Source: Methanoregula boonei 6A8
GTDB taxonomy: Archaea > Halobacteriota > Methanomicrobia > Methanomicrobiales > Methanospirillaceae
Reading direction: 5' to 3'
Assembly: GCF_000017625.1 (NCBI RefSeq)
Contig: NC_009712.1
Coordinates: 2,108,001-2,172,000, forward strand
DNA length: 64,000 bases
In this document: positions 34,887 to 44,094 of the stretch, one piece after another
Position numbering within the stretch: position 1 is the first letter of the stretch
How the letters are laid out: each line of letters opens with the position of its first letter
Program-made: the position numbers and the translations under genes
Notes under the pieces: generated by a model
Databases searched by the model: none
What the model saw: only the letters and a program-made list of their open reading frames with translations
Told to the model about the DNA's origin: nothing

Positions 34887-35528
34887 TTATTTCCCGAACC
34901 GACGGATGCGGGCCTGGTAATCGCGCAGCACCCGCAGGAAATCCACGCGCCGGAAATACTTCCAGTTCACATCGGAAAAGAAGAGTTCCGAGTACACCGA
35001 CTGCCAGATAAGAAAATCGGTCAGGTGATCGCCGCCGGTCTTCACCACAATATCCGGGTCATAGCGGAAGGTCAGGCAGGATTCAAGCATCTTCTCATCG
35101 ATCTCCGTGGGCTGCACACCCTCCTGTGCCAGCCTGCGGATACAGTCGGTGATCTCCTCGCGCCCGCTTTTTCCTATCGCTACCACAACTCCAAGACCGG
35201 TGCCCAGGACTTCCTCGGTCGTGCCGTGGTGCAATTCGAGCCGGGCCATGGAGGCAATATCTCTAAGCTTCGGCAGGATCCGGTTAAGCTCGACGGAAGA
35301 GAGCTCGTTGATATGGAAGGTAATGCCCTGAATGGCGGGAGGAGCGGCTGTACCAGGCGAACGGGGTCGGCGTGCGATGATGGCATTGAAATCAGAGCAC
35401 CAGCCGGTCACCTCCCTGCATTTTCCCGGTTCTGCGGCAAGGTCTGCCCCGCTGATCATAAAACAGATGTGCCGGGGAAGGACCTGTATCCGCGAAAGAA
35501 TCAGCCGCTCATAGAGCCAGTAGAACAT
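34887..35528 (-). CDS. Degenerate cis-prenyltransferase paralogue (probable partner subunit)
   Basis: 213 residues, alignable with UppS from end to end: LPRHICFMISG replaces HVAIIQDG, so the DGNRR catalytic motif is gone; a shortened middle follows; then LGVVVAIGKSGREEI; and DIVVKTGGDHLTDFLIWQSVYSELFFSDVNWKYFRRVDFLRVLRDY matches the RxG/FLPW end that binds the substrate. This resembles the non-catalytic subunit of heteromeric cis-prenyltransferases (the eukaryotic NgBR/Nus1 type; heteromeric enzymes have also been reported in archaea). It probably pairs with the UppS encoded at 33395-34162. Confidence 0.78.
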   Translation of the reverse strand: MFYWLYERLILSRIQVLPRHICFMISGADLAAEPGKCREVTGWCSDFNAIIARRPRSPGTAAPPAIQGITFHINELSSVELNRILPKLRDIASMARLELHHGTTEEVLGTGLGVVVAIGKSGREEITDCIRRLAQEGVQPTEIDEKMLESCLTFRYDPDIVVKTGGDHLTDFLIWQSVYSELFFSDVNWKYFRRVDFLRVLRDYQARIRRFGK

Positions 35529-35622
35529 CTGGCCTAATCTTAGGGTCGGAAAGATTATCAGGCTTTATGTTCCCCGGCAGCGGGAGAGACCCGGCACAAG
35601 CCCTTATAAGCCTCCCTGTGAA

Positions 35623-36345
35623 ATGATCCAGAAAGAGATGTACTCCTATAAGACGGGCATTCCCCAGATCGATCAGGCAACCGGAGGGTTCGATGCGGGG
35701 ACAAACCTCCTTATCCTGGCACCCTCCCTCAGTCTGGGAGAGGAACTGGCCTATATCCTGACAAAACCCCTCCCGGGGGAGTACTCGGTCATGCTTTCCA
35801 CCAACGAACGCGCCTCGGAAGTGATCAACCAGTTCAAAGCCATCGGGGCCGACAAATCCTTTGTTGGCGTGATCGATGCGATCACCAAAAGCTCGACACC
35901 CACGATCACGGATACCGGGCGATTCATGTTCGTCACCAACCCAACCGACCTTACCGGTATCGGGATCAAGTTCTCGCAGATGGTGGAGGCCATTTTCGAC
36001 GGCACTTTCTCCGGGAAAGAGACCGGCCTTTTCCCGCCCCCGATCCGGTTCTGTGTCAACTCGGTCTCTACCCTCCTGATGTACCGTAAACTTGAGGTGC
36101 TGTACCAGTTCCTCCACGTGATGACGGCAAAACTCAAGAAAATAGAGGGTTTTGGGATCTATACCCTTAACAGCGAGGCCTTTGACGAGAAAACGGTCTC
36201 ACTGATCAAGCAGCTGATGACTATCGTGATCGAGATCAAGGTGGAGCGGTCGGACAACTACTTCCGGGTCATGGGCATCCATGGGATCAACGCCGACTGG
36301 CACAAGTTCACGCTCAACCGGGGGGAGGTGGTCATGGCCCTATGA
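35623..36345 (+). CDS. RAD55/KaiC-like protein without Walker A
   Basis: 240 residues with the RecA-fold pattern of the KaiC/RAD55 group: SYKTGIPQIDQATGGFDAGTNLLILAPS at the start and an IRFCVNSVSTLL strand in the middle. The P-loop position reads APSLSLGEEL, with no GxxxxGK(S/T), so ATP binding is doubtful. Such degenerate members act as regulators or scaffolds. The ATG of the next gene overlaps its stop by 4 bp, so the two are made together and probably interact. Confidence 0.7.
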   Translation: MIQKEMYSYKTGIPQIDQATGGFDAGTNLLILAPSLSLGEELAYILTKPLPGEYSVMLSTNERASEVINQFKAIGADKSFVGVIDAITKSSTPTITDTGRFMFVTNPTDLTGIGIKFSQMVEAIFDGTFSGKETGLFPPPIRFCVNSVSTLLMYRKLEVLYQFLHVMTAKLKKIEGFGIYTLNSEAFDEKTVSLIKQLMTIVIEIKVERSDNYFRVMGIHGINADWHKFTLNRGEVVMAL

Positions 36346-37505
36346 TCTCAACCGGGATGTACGGCATCGACGATATGCTGGGGGGAGGGATTCCGGAAGG
36401 CAGCCGGGTCCTTTACAGCCTTGATCCGGGCGTAGACGGGCAGCTTTTTATGATCTCCACGCTCTTTTCCGCGCTGGAGAGGGGGCAGTCGTGCCTTGCG
36501 ATCATCCCGCACACGACCGTTGATGCATTTTTGCACGACATCGGGCAGCTCCGGGAAAAGGAGATCCGGGCAGCGGATCACCGGATGGTCTTTCTGGACA
36601 GCGTGGATCGAGAGCGGATCCAGCGCAGTGCCCCGAACCGGGCAGCTGCTGAAAAGGAATGGCAGACACGGATCCAAAGGCTTTGTACGGATAACGATGT
36701 CGAAGTTATTTTCGGGTACTTCGATATTATCTACGAGGACTTCGGTCTGGAAAAAGGTCTTCGGCTCCTCTCCCGGGACTGCTGCCCGCCAAAGTCTACT
36801 ATTATTATCGAACATCTGAATTTTGAAGGGGACACCTTCTTAGAGTCGCTTGCGGTGCGGAAATCCTTTGATCTTATCCTTACCATCAAGTCATCATTCA
36901 GGCCGCTGCCCCACTTCAATTACTTCACCATCCTGTACACCTCATGGTCCACCCAGCTGCGCCGGTCTGTCCCGTTCCTGGTCAAAAACGGCCATATCGT
37001 ACCCTACATCCCCAAGATCGTGGTGACCGGGCCGCCCGAATCCGGGAAATCCCGGTTTGTGACAAGCGCAACCGAACTGGGGGTCTCGGTTGACCGGGCC
37101 GGGCCGGGCCGGGATGCAACTACGGTGGCCATGGACTTTGGATGGCTGCACTGGCAGGACTTTGAGATCACCCTTTATGGCACCCCCGGCCAACCCCGGT
37201 TCGATCCGATGCTGCCGGTTATCTTAAACAATGCAATGGGGGTCATCCTGCTCGTGGATGCTACCGATCACGGGCAGCTGGCACGGGCACGCCACCTGTA
37301 TAAGATCGTTGCAAAAATGCACGTACCCGTCGTTGTCGCGGCAAACAAAAAAGACCTGCCGGGACAGATGAGCGAGGAGGAGATCCGAAAAGAGATCGGG
37401 ATAGGAAAGAGCATCCCGATCTTTTTGATCTCCGCACACCGGAAAGACGATGTGCGTGCGGTGCTTGAATCACTTGTTGATTCCATCACCCGGTTCATCT
37501 ACTAG
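36342..37505 (+). CDS. RAD55-like domain fused to a small Ras-like GTPase
   Basis: 387 residues. The first 220 are a second RAD55-like domain ([27 protein letters not shown]), again without a P-loop Lys. From residue 225 there is a complete small GTPase of the MglA/COG2229 type: GPPESGKS (230-237), TTVAMDFG (260-267), YGTPGQPRF (279-287), AANKKDLP (333-340) and SAH (364-366). The GTPase should act as a switch, with the RAD55-like part as a sensor or platform, and the partner upstream. A role in signalling or motility control is possible but not shown. The diphthine synthase gene follows after about 50 bp. Confidence 0.8.
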   Translation: MISTGMYGIDDMLGGGIPEGSRVLYSLDPGVDGQLFMISTLFSALERGQSCLAIIPHTTVDAFLHDIGQLREKEIRAADHRMVFLDSVDRERIQRSAPNRAAAEKEWQTRIQRLCTDNDVEVIFGYFDIIYEDFGLEKGLRLLSRDCCPPKSTIIIEHLNFEGDTFLESLAVRKSFDLILTIKSSFRPLPHFNYFTILYTSWSTQLRRSVPFLVKNGHIVPYIPKIVVTGPPESGKSRFVTSATELGVSVDRAGPGRDATTVAMDFGWLHWQDFEITLYGTPGQPRFDPMLPVILNNAMGVILLVDATDHGQLARARHLYKIVAKMHVPVVVAANKKDLPGQMSEEEIRKEIGIGKSIPIFLISAHRKDDVRAVLESLVDSITRFIY

Positions 37506-37557
37506 AGCACCGGGGCCGGGCGGCCTTGCCTGCTGCCTGCCTTTTAAAGAGGATAAC

Positions 37558-38310
37558 ATGCTTACCTTCATCGGCCTTGGGTTGTACGATAAAACCGACG
37601 TTTCGGAGAAAGGGCTTGCCATGATCCGGAGTGCGGATTACGTTTTCCTCGAAGGTTACACTTCCCGGCTTATGGGGACAAACATAACAGAACTGGAAGC
37701 GTTCTACAAAAAACCCGTCCGGCTGCTCCTGCGGGCTGATGTCGAGCAGCACCCGGACGAACTGCTGGACTGCGCGGCGCGGGGAAACACGGTCTTTCTC
37801 TGCGCGGGTGACCCGATGGTCTCGACCACGCATGCGGATCTCCGGATCCGGGCAGCGGAACGGGGCATTCCTACCGCCATCATTCATGGATCGTCCATCG
37901 TGAGCGCAGTCTGCGGGCTTTCCGGTCTGCAGAACTACCGGTTCGGCAAGTCCTGCTCAGTGCCGTTCCCGCAAGGGAACTGGGCACCGAGCTCTCCGCT
38001 CGATGTGATCCTGGAGAACCGGACTAACCGGCTCCATACTCTGGTGTACCTCGATATCCAGGATGACCGGTATATGACGGTAAACGAGGGGATCTGCCTG
38101 CTGGAGGCAATGGCACAGAAAAAACAGGTGGCGATTCCGTTCTATGTCGGTGTTGCCCGGGCCGGTTCGGAAACCTCGTTGGTGCGGGCCGGTACTGCCG
38201 AGACCCTCCGTTCCGCTGACTTTGGCCCGCCGCTCCATATCCTGATCGTACCCGGTGAACTCCACGATATGGAGCGGGAGTACCTTGCGAGGTTTGCAGG
38301 ATTATGCTGA
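37558..38310 (+). CDS. dphB: Diphthine synthase
   Basis: 250 residues from ATG 37558; the frame upstream is in the GTPase gene's shadow. Motifs: [42 protein letters not shown] and [28 protein letters not shown]. It methylates the modified histidine of elongation factor 2 with S-adenosylmethionine. The next gene overlaps by 7 bp, so both share a transcript. Confidence 0.95.
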   Translation: MLTFIGLGLYDKTDVSEKGLAMIRSADYVFLEGYTSRLMGTNITELEAFYKKPVRLLLRADVEQHPDELLDCAARGNTVFLCAGDPMVSTTHADLRIRAAERGIPTAIIHGSSIVSAVCGLSGLQNYRFGKSCSVPFPQGNWAPSSPLDVILENRTNRLHTLVYLDIQDDRYMTVNEGICLLEAMAQKKQVAIPFYVGVARAGSETSLVRAGTAETLRSADFGPPLHILIVPGELHDMEREYLARFAGLC

Positions 38311-38879
38311 TTGCCGGGTGCGGGAGCCTCCTATCCCGTGAACTGGAGGAGACCCGGATTCCACAGTCACCGGAAACCCCTCTTTTTGCGCTTGCCATAA
38401 CCGCACAGGAGATGGCCCGGGCCTATGCAGAGGACGGTGCCACATTCTTTTCCCGCGATGATCCGGTCAATGCGCTGGCCGCGTATTATTATGGCTTTGG
38501 CTGGCTGCATTTTGGCATTGCCTATGGCCTGCTTTCCCGTTCGGGAAAACCAGCCTGTCCTTTTGACGGGCAGCACGAGACCCTGCCATTGTCCCAAACT
38601 GCCCGGCTCGATGAGAAGGTACAGCGGTATGCCAGGCTGCTTGATACTGCCTGTGCTTCGGTTGTCCCCGCCCCGGAACCTGAGACCGCGGCCGGTGCGT
38701 TTGCCCGGAAAGTCATCGTGATCGGGACCAGTTACGCGCGGGGAGGGCGATCAAGCCTTGCCGCAGGTGAGCGGGAGGCTGCACTCGCACGGTTCAGTTA
38801 CGGCCATGGCTGGGTAGATGCCGGGGCACGGGCCGGCCTTCTCGCACTTACGGGCAACCGTGAGATATTTACGGTATAA
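38304..38879 (+). CDS. DUF357 family protein
   Basis: 191 residues. Two related helical units: [42 protein letters not shown] (about 33-74) and [38 protein letters not shown] (about 145-182). The second carries the YGHGWxDAG signature of archaeal DUF357. Function unknown. It overlaps dphB by 7 bp; this pairing may point to a link with EF2 modification. Confidence 0.75.
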   Translation: MLIAGCGSLLSRELEETRIPQSPETPLFALAITAQEMARAYAEDGATFFSRDDPVNALAAYYYGFGWLHFGIAYGLLSRSGKPACPFDGQHETLPLSQTARLDEKVQRYARLLDTACASVVPAPEPETAAGAFARKVIVIGTSYARGGRSSLAAGEREAALARFSYGHGWVDAGARAGLLALTGNREIFTV

Positions 38880-38910
38880 TGAAGGGAAAGGAGCTAAAAT
38901 AATAAAAAAT

Positions 38911-38919
38911 GTTTATACT
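38911..38919 (+). promoter_or_regulatory. TATA box of the UPF0104 gene
   Basis: GTTTATACT in an A/T-rich stretch, about 65 bp ahead of the ATG at 38981. It is the only promoter-like element in the 100-bp gap after the DUF357 gene. Confidence 0.45.
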
Positions 38920-38980
38920 ATGCATCATAACCTTTTAAGGTAAAACAAGGCAGGCCCCACCTGCCGGGATCGAACGGGAC

Positions 38981-39997
38981 ATGGAGCGATCGCAGAAGAA
39001 GTGGCTGTATATTTCCATTGGATTCTCCCTTACGGTCCTGATCGTAATCCTGTACCTCACCATCAACGCTAATACCATCCAGTACCTCAAGAAGATCAAC
39101 CCCTGGTTTTTGCTCCTTGCATTTCTCACCCATGTCCTGACCATGTGTTTCTGGGCAATGCGGGTCAAGAAGATGTCAGGATCCCTTGGGTATCCCATCA
39201 AATTTTTTTACTCGCTTAACCTCGTCTTTGCCAACCTTCTTGCCGCAGCAATCACCCCGGCCCAGGCCGGTGGCGAACCTGTCCGGGTGCATGAATTGTA
39301 CAAAGCAAATGTCCCGCTGGGTGATGCAACCGCGATCGTGATTATGGAGCGGGTGCTCGATGGTATCGCCCTTGCCGGCCTGGCCGCTTTTGCGATGTTT
39401 GCCCTTTCAGAGCAATGGCACAGCCTTGGGGCGATCTCGAATGTTATGGTCTACATCACGTGGATCTTTGTGGCCGGCTGCCTCTTCCTCTTCTACCTGG
39501 CCATCCGCCGGCCCGATGTGATGAAGAGGATGGCTGACCGGGCTGCACGGTTCTTTACCCGGAAATGGGAGCCTGCCCGGACAGAAGCCATCCTTGTCCG
39601 GATCGATACAGAGATCGTAAACTTCCACGCGGCAGTTTTGAGATTTGTACGGACTGCAAAATCAGGCCTTGCCTGGGGTATGCTCTTTACCCTCCTCTAC
39701 TGGGTCTCGGAGATCGTCACTGCGTCCCTGATCCTCATGGGCCTTGGCCAGCCGCCGCTCTTCTTTGAATCGTTTGTGATCCAGCTTATTCTCGCCATCT
39801 TAATGATGCTTCCCTTAACCCCGGGGAGTTCTGTTATCGCCGAGGTTGCTGCCACCTCCATGTACGCGCTCTTCATCCCCGCGGCTATTGTAGGTGTTTT
39901 TGTCGTTATCTGGAGAATCGTGCTATATTACTTCAATATAGCGCTTGGGATTGTCTCCAGTCTCATCATTGTCCGGCGCGAATCAGGGAAAACCTGA
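38981..39997 (+). CDS. UPF0104 / flippase-like integral membrane protein
   Basis: 338 residues with about eight transmembrane segments. The family pattern includes ITPAQAGGEPVRVHELYKANVPLGDATAIVIMERVLD, the block shared with lysylphosphatidylglycerol synthase membrane domains (AglD-like). Relatives in archaea are thought to help glycan or lipid transfer across the membrane. The soluble synthase domain of MprF is absent. Substrate unknown. Confidence 0.8.
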   Translation: MERSQKKWLYISIGFSLTVLIVILYLTINANTIQYLKKINPWFLLLAFLTHVLTMCFWAMRVKKMSGSLGYPIKFFYSLNLVFANLLAAAITPAQAGGEPVRVHELYKANVPLGDATAIVIMERVLDGIALAGLAAFAMFALSEQWHSLGAISNVMVYITWIFVAGCLFLFYLAIRRPDVMKRMADRAARFFTRKWEPARTEAILVRIDTEIVNFHAAVLRFVRTAKSGLAWGMLFTLLYWVSEIVTASLILMGLGQPPLFFESFVIQLILAILMMLPLTPGSSVIAEVAATSMYALFIPAAIVGVFVVIWRIVLYYFNIALGIVSSLIIVRRESGKT

Positions 39998-40065
39998 CGA
40001 GGTTCTTGCGCTTCCCCGGACCAACCTCAACTCTTATCATACAGCAGGGTGATCTCTTCACCGGT

Positions 40066-40515
40066 ATGGAACAGGTCAGATGCGCGGTCCGGGGGGTCTT
40101 TGTTGCCGTAAGTGACGCGGCCACCGTACCAGCAGTGGTACTGGCCGATGAGGCCGGCCGCCTTCTGCCAATCTATGTCGGCCTCTGGGAGGCACTTGCC
40201 ATCAACCGTGCACACGAGGGGGATGTACCGCCTCGTCCCTTCACCCACGACCTCTTCCTGGATCTCATGGCAAAATATGGGATCTCTGTTGACCGGCTCA
40301 GTATCGATTATGTCGAGGATGGTGTGTACTATGCACACCTGGTGCTTTTATCCGGTGGTAGGGAAGAGACCCTTGACTGCCGGCCCAGCGATGGGATCGC
40401 AGTTGCGCTGCGCGCCAAAGCCCCCCTTTTTGCCAGTGAGGCGTTGCTGAACAGTAACGGGGGAGAAAACAACCTTTCCGACATGGTCGAACTCCCGGTA
40501 TTTCTCCAGAAATAA
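40066..40515 (+). CDS. Bifunctional nuclease (DUF151) family protein
   Basis: 149 residues from ATG 40066. DUF151 blocks: VVLADEAGRLLPIYVGLWEALAINRA, HDLFLDLMAKYGISVDRLSIDYVEDGVYYAHLVL, and the DCRPSDGIAVALRAKAPLFASEALL signature. Plant and bacterial relatives have been described as DNase/RNase, but this is poorly proved. It sits alone, 70 bp after the UPF0104 gene. Confidence 0.85.
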   Translation: MEQVRCAVRGVFVAVSDAATVPAVVLADEAGRLLPIYVGLWEALAINRAHEGDVPPRPFTHDLFLDLMAKYGISVDRLSIDYVEDGVYYAHLVLLSGGREETLDCRPSDGIAVALRAKAPLFASEALLNSNGGENNLSDMVELPVFLQK

Positions 40516-40544
40516 AAAAAAAGATTACCTGACGGGAACAGCCT

Positions 40545-40859
40545 CTATTTTCGCCTGCGCTCGAGTTCGCGGATGACCCCGGACAGGTCGACGTCCGCTG
40601 CCCGGAGCGCGACAAGAACATGGAAGAAGAGATCGGCTGCCTCTTCAGTTGTCCGTTCGGGCACGCCGTTTTTTACTGCAAGGATGAATTCGGTGGACTC
40701 CTCCCCTACTTTCTCAAGCACTTTATCGATCCCTTTTACATCCTGCAGCAGCCGGCTGGTGTATGAGTTCTCATCCGGGCAGTCTGCCCTCTCGCAGATG
40801 ACCCCCCAGAGTTCCCGGATTACCCGGAGATCTACCGGTTCTTTACCCTCATGTGTCAT
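40545..40859 (-). CDS. hisE: Phosphoribosyl-ATP pyrophosphatase
   Basis: 104 residues, the usual length. The MazG-like fold carries EKVGEESTEFILAVKN and EEAADLFFHVLVAL, the metal-binding Glu/Asp set. It removes diphosphate from phosphoribosyl-ATP in the second step of histidine synthesis. Its start overlaps the end of the nusA-like gene by 4 bp; no other his gene is in the window. Confidence 0.93.
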   Translation of the reverse strand: MTHEGKEPVDLRVIRELWGVICERADCPDENSYTSRLLQDVKGIDKVLEKVGEESTEFILAVKNGVPERTTEEAADLFFHVLVALRAADVDLSGVIRELERRRK

Positions 40860-41299
40860 TCCGATCCCTCCGCAAGCAGGACCTCGCCAATCTCAAGATT
40901 ACAGAACCGCCGGCAAAGGATACGTGCCTTCTCGATATTGCAGCCTGCCTTTCCTATGGCGATCCCAAGATCGCTTTTCTTGTTCACCAGCACGTTGACC
41001 GGGCCCTCCTCTGCCCCGCGCTCAATTCCGATCACTTCTGCAGGTTTGAAAATATTGGTGATAAAAAGCACCGGGTCCTCAGCATACTCTACCATTTCGA
41101 TGCGCCGGCCCAGAACATTCTGGAGCCTTTTGATGTTTTCGCCTTTTTTTCCGATGGCAAGACCCATGTCACCCTGGCGGATAACGTAGATCACCCGATC
41201 GAACCGGTCATCGATCACACAGTCAAGCGCTGTTGCCCGGGTGAGGATTCGCAGTTCTTCAATATAGCGTCGTTCCTTAAAGCCGATATTGCGCTCCAT
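40856..41299 (-). CDS. nusA: NusA-like KH-domain protein
   Basis: 147 residues with two KH domains, each with its GxxG loop: GLAIGKKGENIKRL (about 47-60) and GIAIGKAGCNIEKA (about 112-125). This is the short archaeal NusA, which binds RNA and is linked to transcription or ribosome assembly; the bacterial N-terminal and S1 domains are absent, as is normal in archaea. Usually found near RNA polymerase and S12 genes; here it is joined to hisE by a 4-bp overlap. A paralogue elsewhere cannot be excluded. Confidence 0.85.
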   Translation of the reverse strand: MERNIGFKERRYIEELRILTRATALDCVIDDRFDRVIYVIRQGDMGLAIGKKGENIKRLQNVLGRRIEMVEYAEDPVLFITNIFKPAEVIGIERGAEEGPVNVLVNKKSDLGIAIGKAGCNIEKARILCRRFCNLEIGEVLLAEGSE

Positions 41300-41458
41300 G
41301 TCAAAATCAATCCTATTGTATCCGCAATTTTCCGGTATTCGATGCTTGAATATATGCCGGCCTGACTGGCCAGATGGATATGCGTGATTATGAAATGATC
41401 ACACGCTGCATATGTAAAAAAGTTTGGAAAAAAAACAGGGGGTGCCCTCAAGGAGGGA

Positions 41459-42187
41459 TCAGCGGATCGTATAGGTAACCGACACCTGGGCAGTAACCGT
41501 GATGTCCCCGGATTGGATTGGAGTTGGTGCTGTTGCCGCTTTCGCGGACATCATTGTCGTGTCGTAATTGCTGTACACTACAGGTGTGTATCCCTGGCTG
41601 ACGTCGGCCTCCTGGGTCCCGGTAATAGTCACGTTGAGGGCGTCGGCTACGGCATCGGCATCGGCTCTCGCGTTTGTAATGGCCTTAGTCAGAGCCTGGC
41701 TCCGAAGGGCCTGAGCCTGTTCGTCGGAAAGCATGAACTGGATGGAGTTTACCTGGTTTGCCCCGGCATTGACCGCGGTATCGATGATCTGGCCGGTGGT
41801 ATTGGTATCCTTGAGGGTCAACAGGAGGGTGTTTGTCACCTGGTAGGTCGCCGCCGGACCGGAAAGGATACCATTGTCGTCCTGCTGGTTGATCTGGGTG
41901 ATCGTGTAACCGGTGGTCTTCATCTGGTCGCGGGGAACCCCCGCTGCCGCGAGCGCATCCATGACATTGTTCATTGCAAGCGCGTTACTGGACTGTGCAA
42001 TCTTGACATCTGCGTTCTGGGTCTGGACGGCGAAACTGATCTGAACCCGGTCCGGGGTGCCCGTGACCGTGCCGCTCCCACTCACAGAGATCACATGATC
42101 CATGCTGGTGTCTGCAGCCGCCACACAACCGATCATTGCCATGGCGAAAAGCACCAGGGCACACACAACAAGTCTCATCTTCTGCAT
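41459..42187 (-). CDS. SIMPL (DUF541) domain exported protein
   Basis: 242 residues. Signal peptide at 1-24 (ending CVAAAD), then a SIMPL domain: ISVSGSGTVTGTPDRVQISFAVQTQ, AALAAAGVPRDQMKTTGYTI, and ALTKAITNARADADAVADALNV. The family is widespread, periplasmic or cell-surface in bacteria, with an oligomeric barrel structure and unclear role. An ATG at codon 4 is an alternative start. Confidence 0.85.
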   Translation of the reverse strand: MQKMRLVVCALVLFAMAMIGCVAAADTSMDHVISVSGSGTVTGTPDRVQISFAVQTQNADVKIAQSSNALAMNNVMDALAAAGVPRDQMKTTGYTITQINQQDDNGILSGPAATYQVTNTLLLTLKDTNTTGQIIDTAVNAGANQVNSIQFMLSDEQAQALRSQALTKAITNARADADAVADALNVTITGTQEADVSQGYTPVVYSNYDTTMMSAKAATAPTPIQSGDITVTAQVSVTYTIR

Positions 42188-42343
42188 GGTTTATCCGGCC
42201 AATACTTGGAGATAAGGAAGATTAAAGATTGCTTTAACTGCGAAATTATTCGTAATTATCGGAAAACAGCGGTTCAACTGTCCCGGATTGCCATCCCCCA
42301 AACTAAATGTGCATAGAGAGCACAACAGTACAGGAGACAGAGC

Positions 42344-43594
42344 ATGGGATCAACAATCGTAGAGAAGATCTTCTCACGGAAATGCGGCAGCGATATTAAA
42401 GCAGGCGAAGTCGTCATGGCACCCATTGACGGGGCCATGATCCACGACATTACCGGCCCGCTTGCCATCCGGAAGTTCTACGAGATGGGCGGAAAACAGG
42501 TCTTTGACCCAAAAAGCGTCATCATGCTCTTTGACCACCAGATACCGGCCGACTCGCTTGAGGCTGCGGAGAACCATGTCTTCATGCGGAAGTTTGCCGC
42601 AGAGCAGGGTATCCACAACTATGATATCAACGAGGGCGTCTGCCACCAGGTGGTCCTGGAGAAGGGCAGGGCAGCGCCCGGCGAGATCGTGGTCGGGGCA
42701 GATTCCCACACCTGCATGTACGGGGCGGTGGGGGCATTTGCCACCGGTATCGGGTCTACAGACATGGGCTTTGCGCTCAAGTTCGGGGCCCTGTACTTCA
42801 AGGTGCCGGAGACTGTTCGGGCGGAGATTTCGGGAAAGTTCCAGAAACGTGTTGGCGCAAAGGATCTGATCCTCTCAATTGCGGCAGATATCGGAGCTGA
42901 CGGCGCGACCTACCAGGCAATCGAGTTTACCGGTAAAACTATCTCTAAAATGGACATGGCCGGACGGATGACCTGCTGCAACATGGCCATCGAGATGGGG
43001 GCAAAGGCAGGAATAGTCCCTCCCGACAAGGTGACCTGGGAGTACATGAAGGGCCGGCGGAAGATAACGCCGTTTGCGCTTGCAAGTGACGACGATGCAA
43101 AGTTCGCAGAGAAGCGGACATACAATGTCGCGGATCTCGAACCACAGGTTGCGGTCCCCCACAACGTTGATCAGGGAATCCCGGTAGGTAAGGTTGAAGG
43201 AACCCACATCGACCAGGTCTTCATCGGCTCGTGTACGAACGGCCGGTACGAGGATCTCGTGGAGGCAGCAGAGGTGCTGGGCAAAAAGAAATTCGACCCG
43301 AAGGTCCGGGTGCTTGTCATCCCCGCGTCCCGGGACGAGTATCTCAAGGCGCTTGAAGCGGGGCTCGTTGAACGGTTCGTCAGAGCCGGGGCCCTTGTCG
43401 AGGCCCCCTGCTGCGGACCCTGCATGGGCGGATCGTTTGGCCTGATAGCAGCTGGCGAGGTTTCGCTTGCCACCTCAAATCGGAACTTCCGGGGCCGGCA
43501 GGGAAGCACGGAGGGGAAAGTATACCTCTGCTCGCCGGCTACGGCTGCTGCAAGTGCAATAAAGGGTGAAATCACCGATCCAAGGGAGGTGTAA
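42344..43594 (+). CDS. 3-Isopropylmalate/homoaconitate dehydratase, large subunit
   Basis: 416 residues of the archaeal LeuC/HacA type. Cluster cysteines: one in GSCTNGRYEDL and two in CCGPCMGG; substrate motifs GADSHTCMYGAVGAFATGIGSTD. With the small subunit it hydrates and dehydrates an isomalate: either isopropylmalate (leucine) or homoaconitate-type acids (2-oxosuberate for coenzyme B). Sequence alone does not decide. GGAG 9 nt before the ATG supports the start. First gene of a three-gene operon. Confidence 0.92.
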   Translation: MGSTIVEKIFSRKCGSDIKAGEVVMAPIDGAMIHDITGPLAIRKFYEMGGKQVFDPKSVIMLFDHQIPADSLEAAENHVFMRKFAAEQGIHNYDINEGVCHQVVLEKGRAAPGEIVVGADSHTCMYGAVGAFATGIGSTDMGFALKFGALYFKVPETVRAEISGKFQKRVGAKDLILSIAADIGADGATYQAIEFTGKTISKMDMAGRMTCCNMAIEMGAKAGIVPPDKVTWEYMKGRRKITPFALASDDDAKFAEKRTYNVADLEPQVAVPHNVDQGIPVGKVEGTHIDQVFIGSCTNGRYEDLVEAAEVLGKKKFDPKVRVLVIPASRDEYLKALEAGLVERFVRAGALVEAPCCGPCMGGSFGLIAAGEVSLATSNRNFRGRQGSTEGKVYLCSPATAAASAIKGEITDPREV

Positions 43595-43596
43595 CC

Positions 43597-44094
43597 ATGA
43601 GGGTATGGAAGTTCGGGGACAATATCGATACGGACGCGATCATCCCGGGCCGGTTTCTGACGCTTAACGATGCAAAAGATCTGGCAAAGCATGCATTCGA
43701 GGGCACCCGTGACGAATTTGCAAAAAAGGTGAAGGCCGGTGACGTGGTGGTAGGCGGGAAGAACTTCGGGTGCGGCTCTTCACGGGAGCACGCGCCGCTT
43801 GCCCTTCTCGGGAACGGCGTGACAGTCGTGCTTGCCCAGTCTTTTGCCCGGATCTTTTTCCGGAATGCTATCAACACAGGTGTTCTCCCGATCGTCTGCC
43901 CTGAAACGGACAGGATTGCCGACGGGGCAAAGATAACCGTCAACATCAAGAAAGGCTACATAGAGGCAGATGGCGAACGGTTCGCCATCGAGCCGGTGCC
44001 CCCCTTCATGCAGGGGATCATCGATGCGGGCGGTCTTGTGGAGTACGCGAAGAATTTAAAGGAGGTGCCGGTATGTACAAAGTCGCGGCAATAG
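43597..44094 (+). CDS. 3-Isopropylmalate/homoaconitate dehydratase, small subunit
   Basis: 165 residues. [36 protein letters not shown] and [17 protein letters not shown] are family blocks. The short loop that sets specificity in the archaeal enzymes reads GRFLTLN here, neither the YLRT of known homoaconitases nor the YLVY of the Methanocaldococcus isopropylmalate form. It therefore may serve either pathway or both. It begins 2 bp after the large subunit and overlaps the dehydrogenase gene by 22 bp. Confidence 0.92.
   Translation: MRVWKFGDNIDTDAIIPGRFLTLNDAKDLAKHAFEGTRDEFAKKVKAGDVVVGGKNFGCGSSREHAPLALLGNGVTVVLAQSFARIFFRNAINTGVLPIVCPETDRIADGAKITVNIKKGYIEADGERFAIEPVPPFMQGIIDAGGLVEYAKNLKEVPVCTKSRQ

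Noticed and set aside
42188-42343. AT-rich partial symmetry between the SIMPL gene and the dehydratase operon as an operator
   Set aside because: The arms do not match well enough; probably only promoter sequence.
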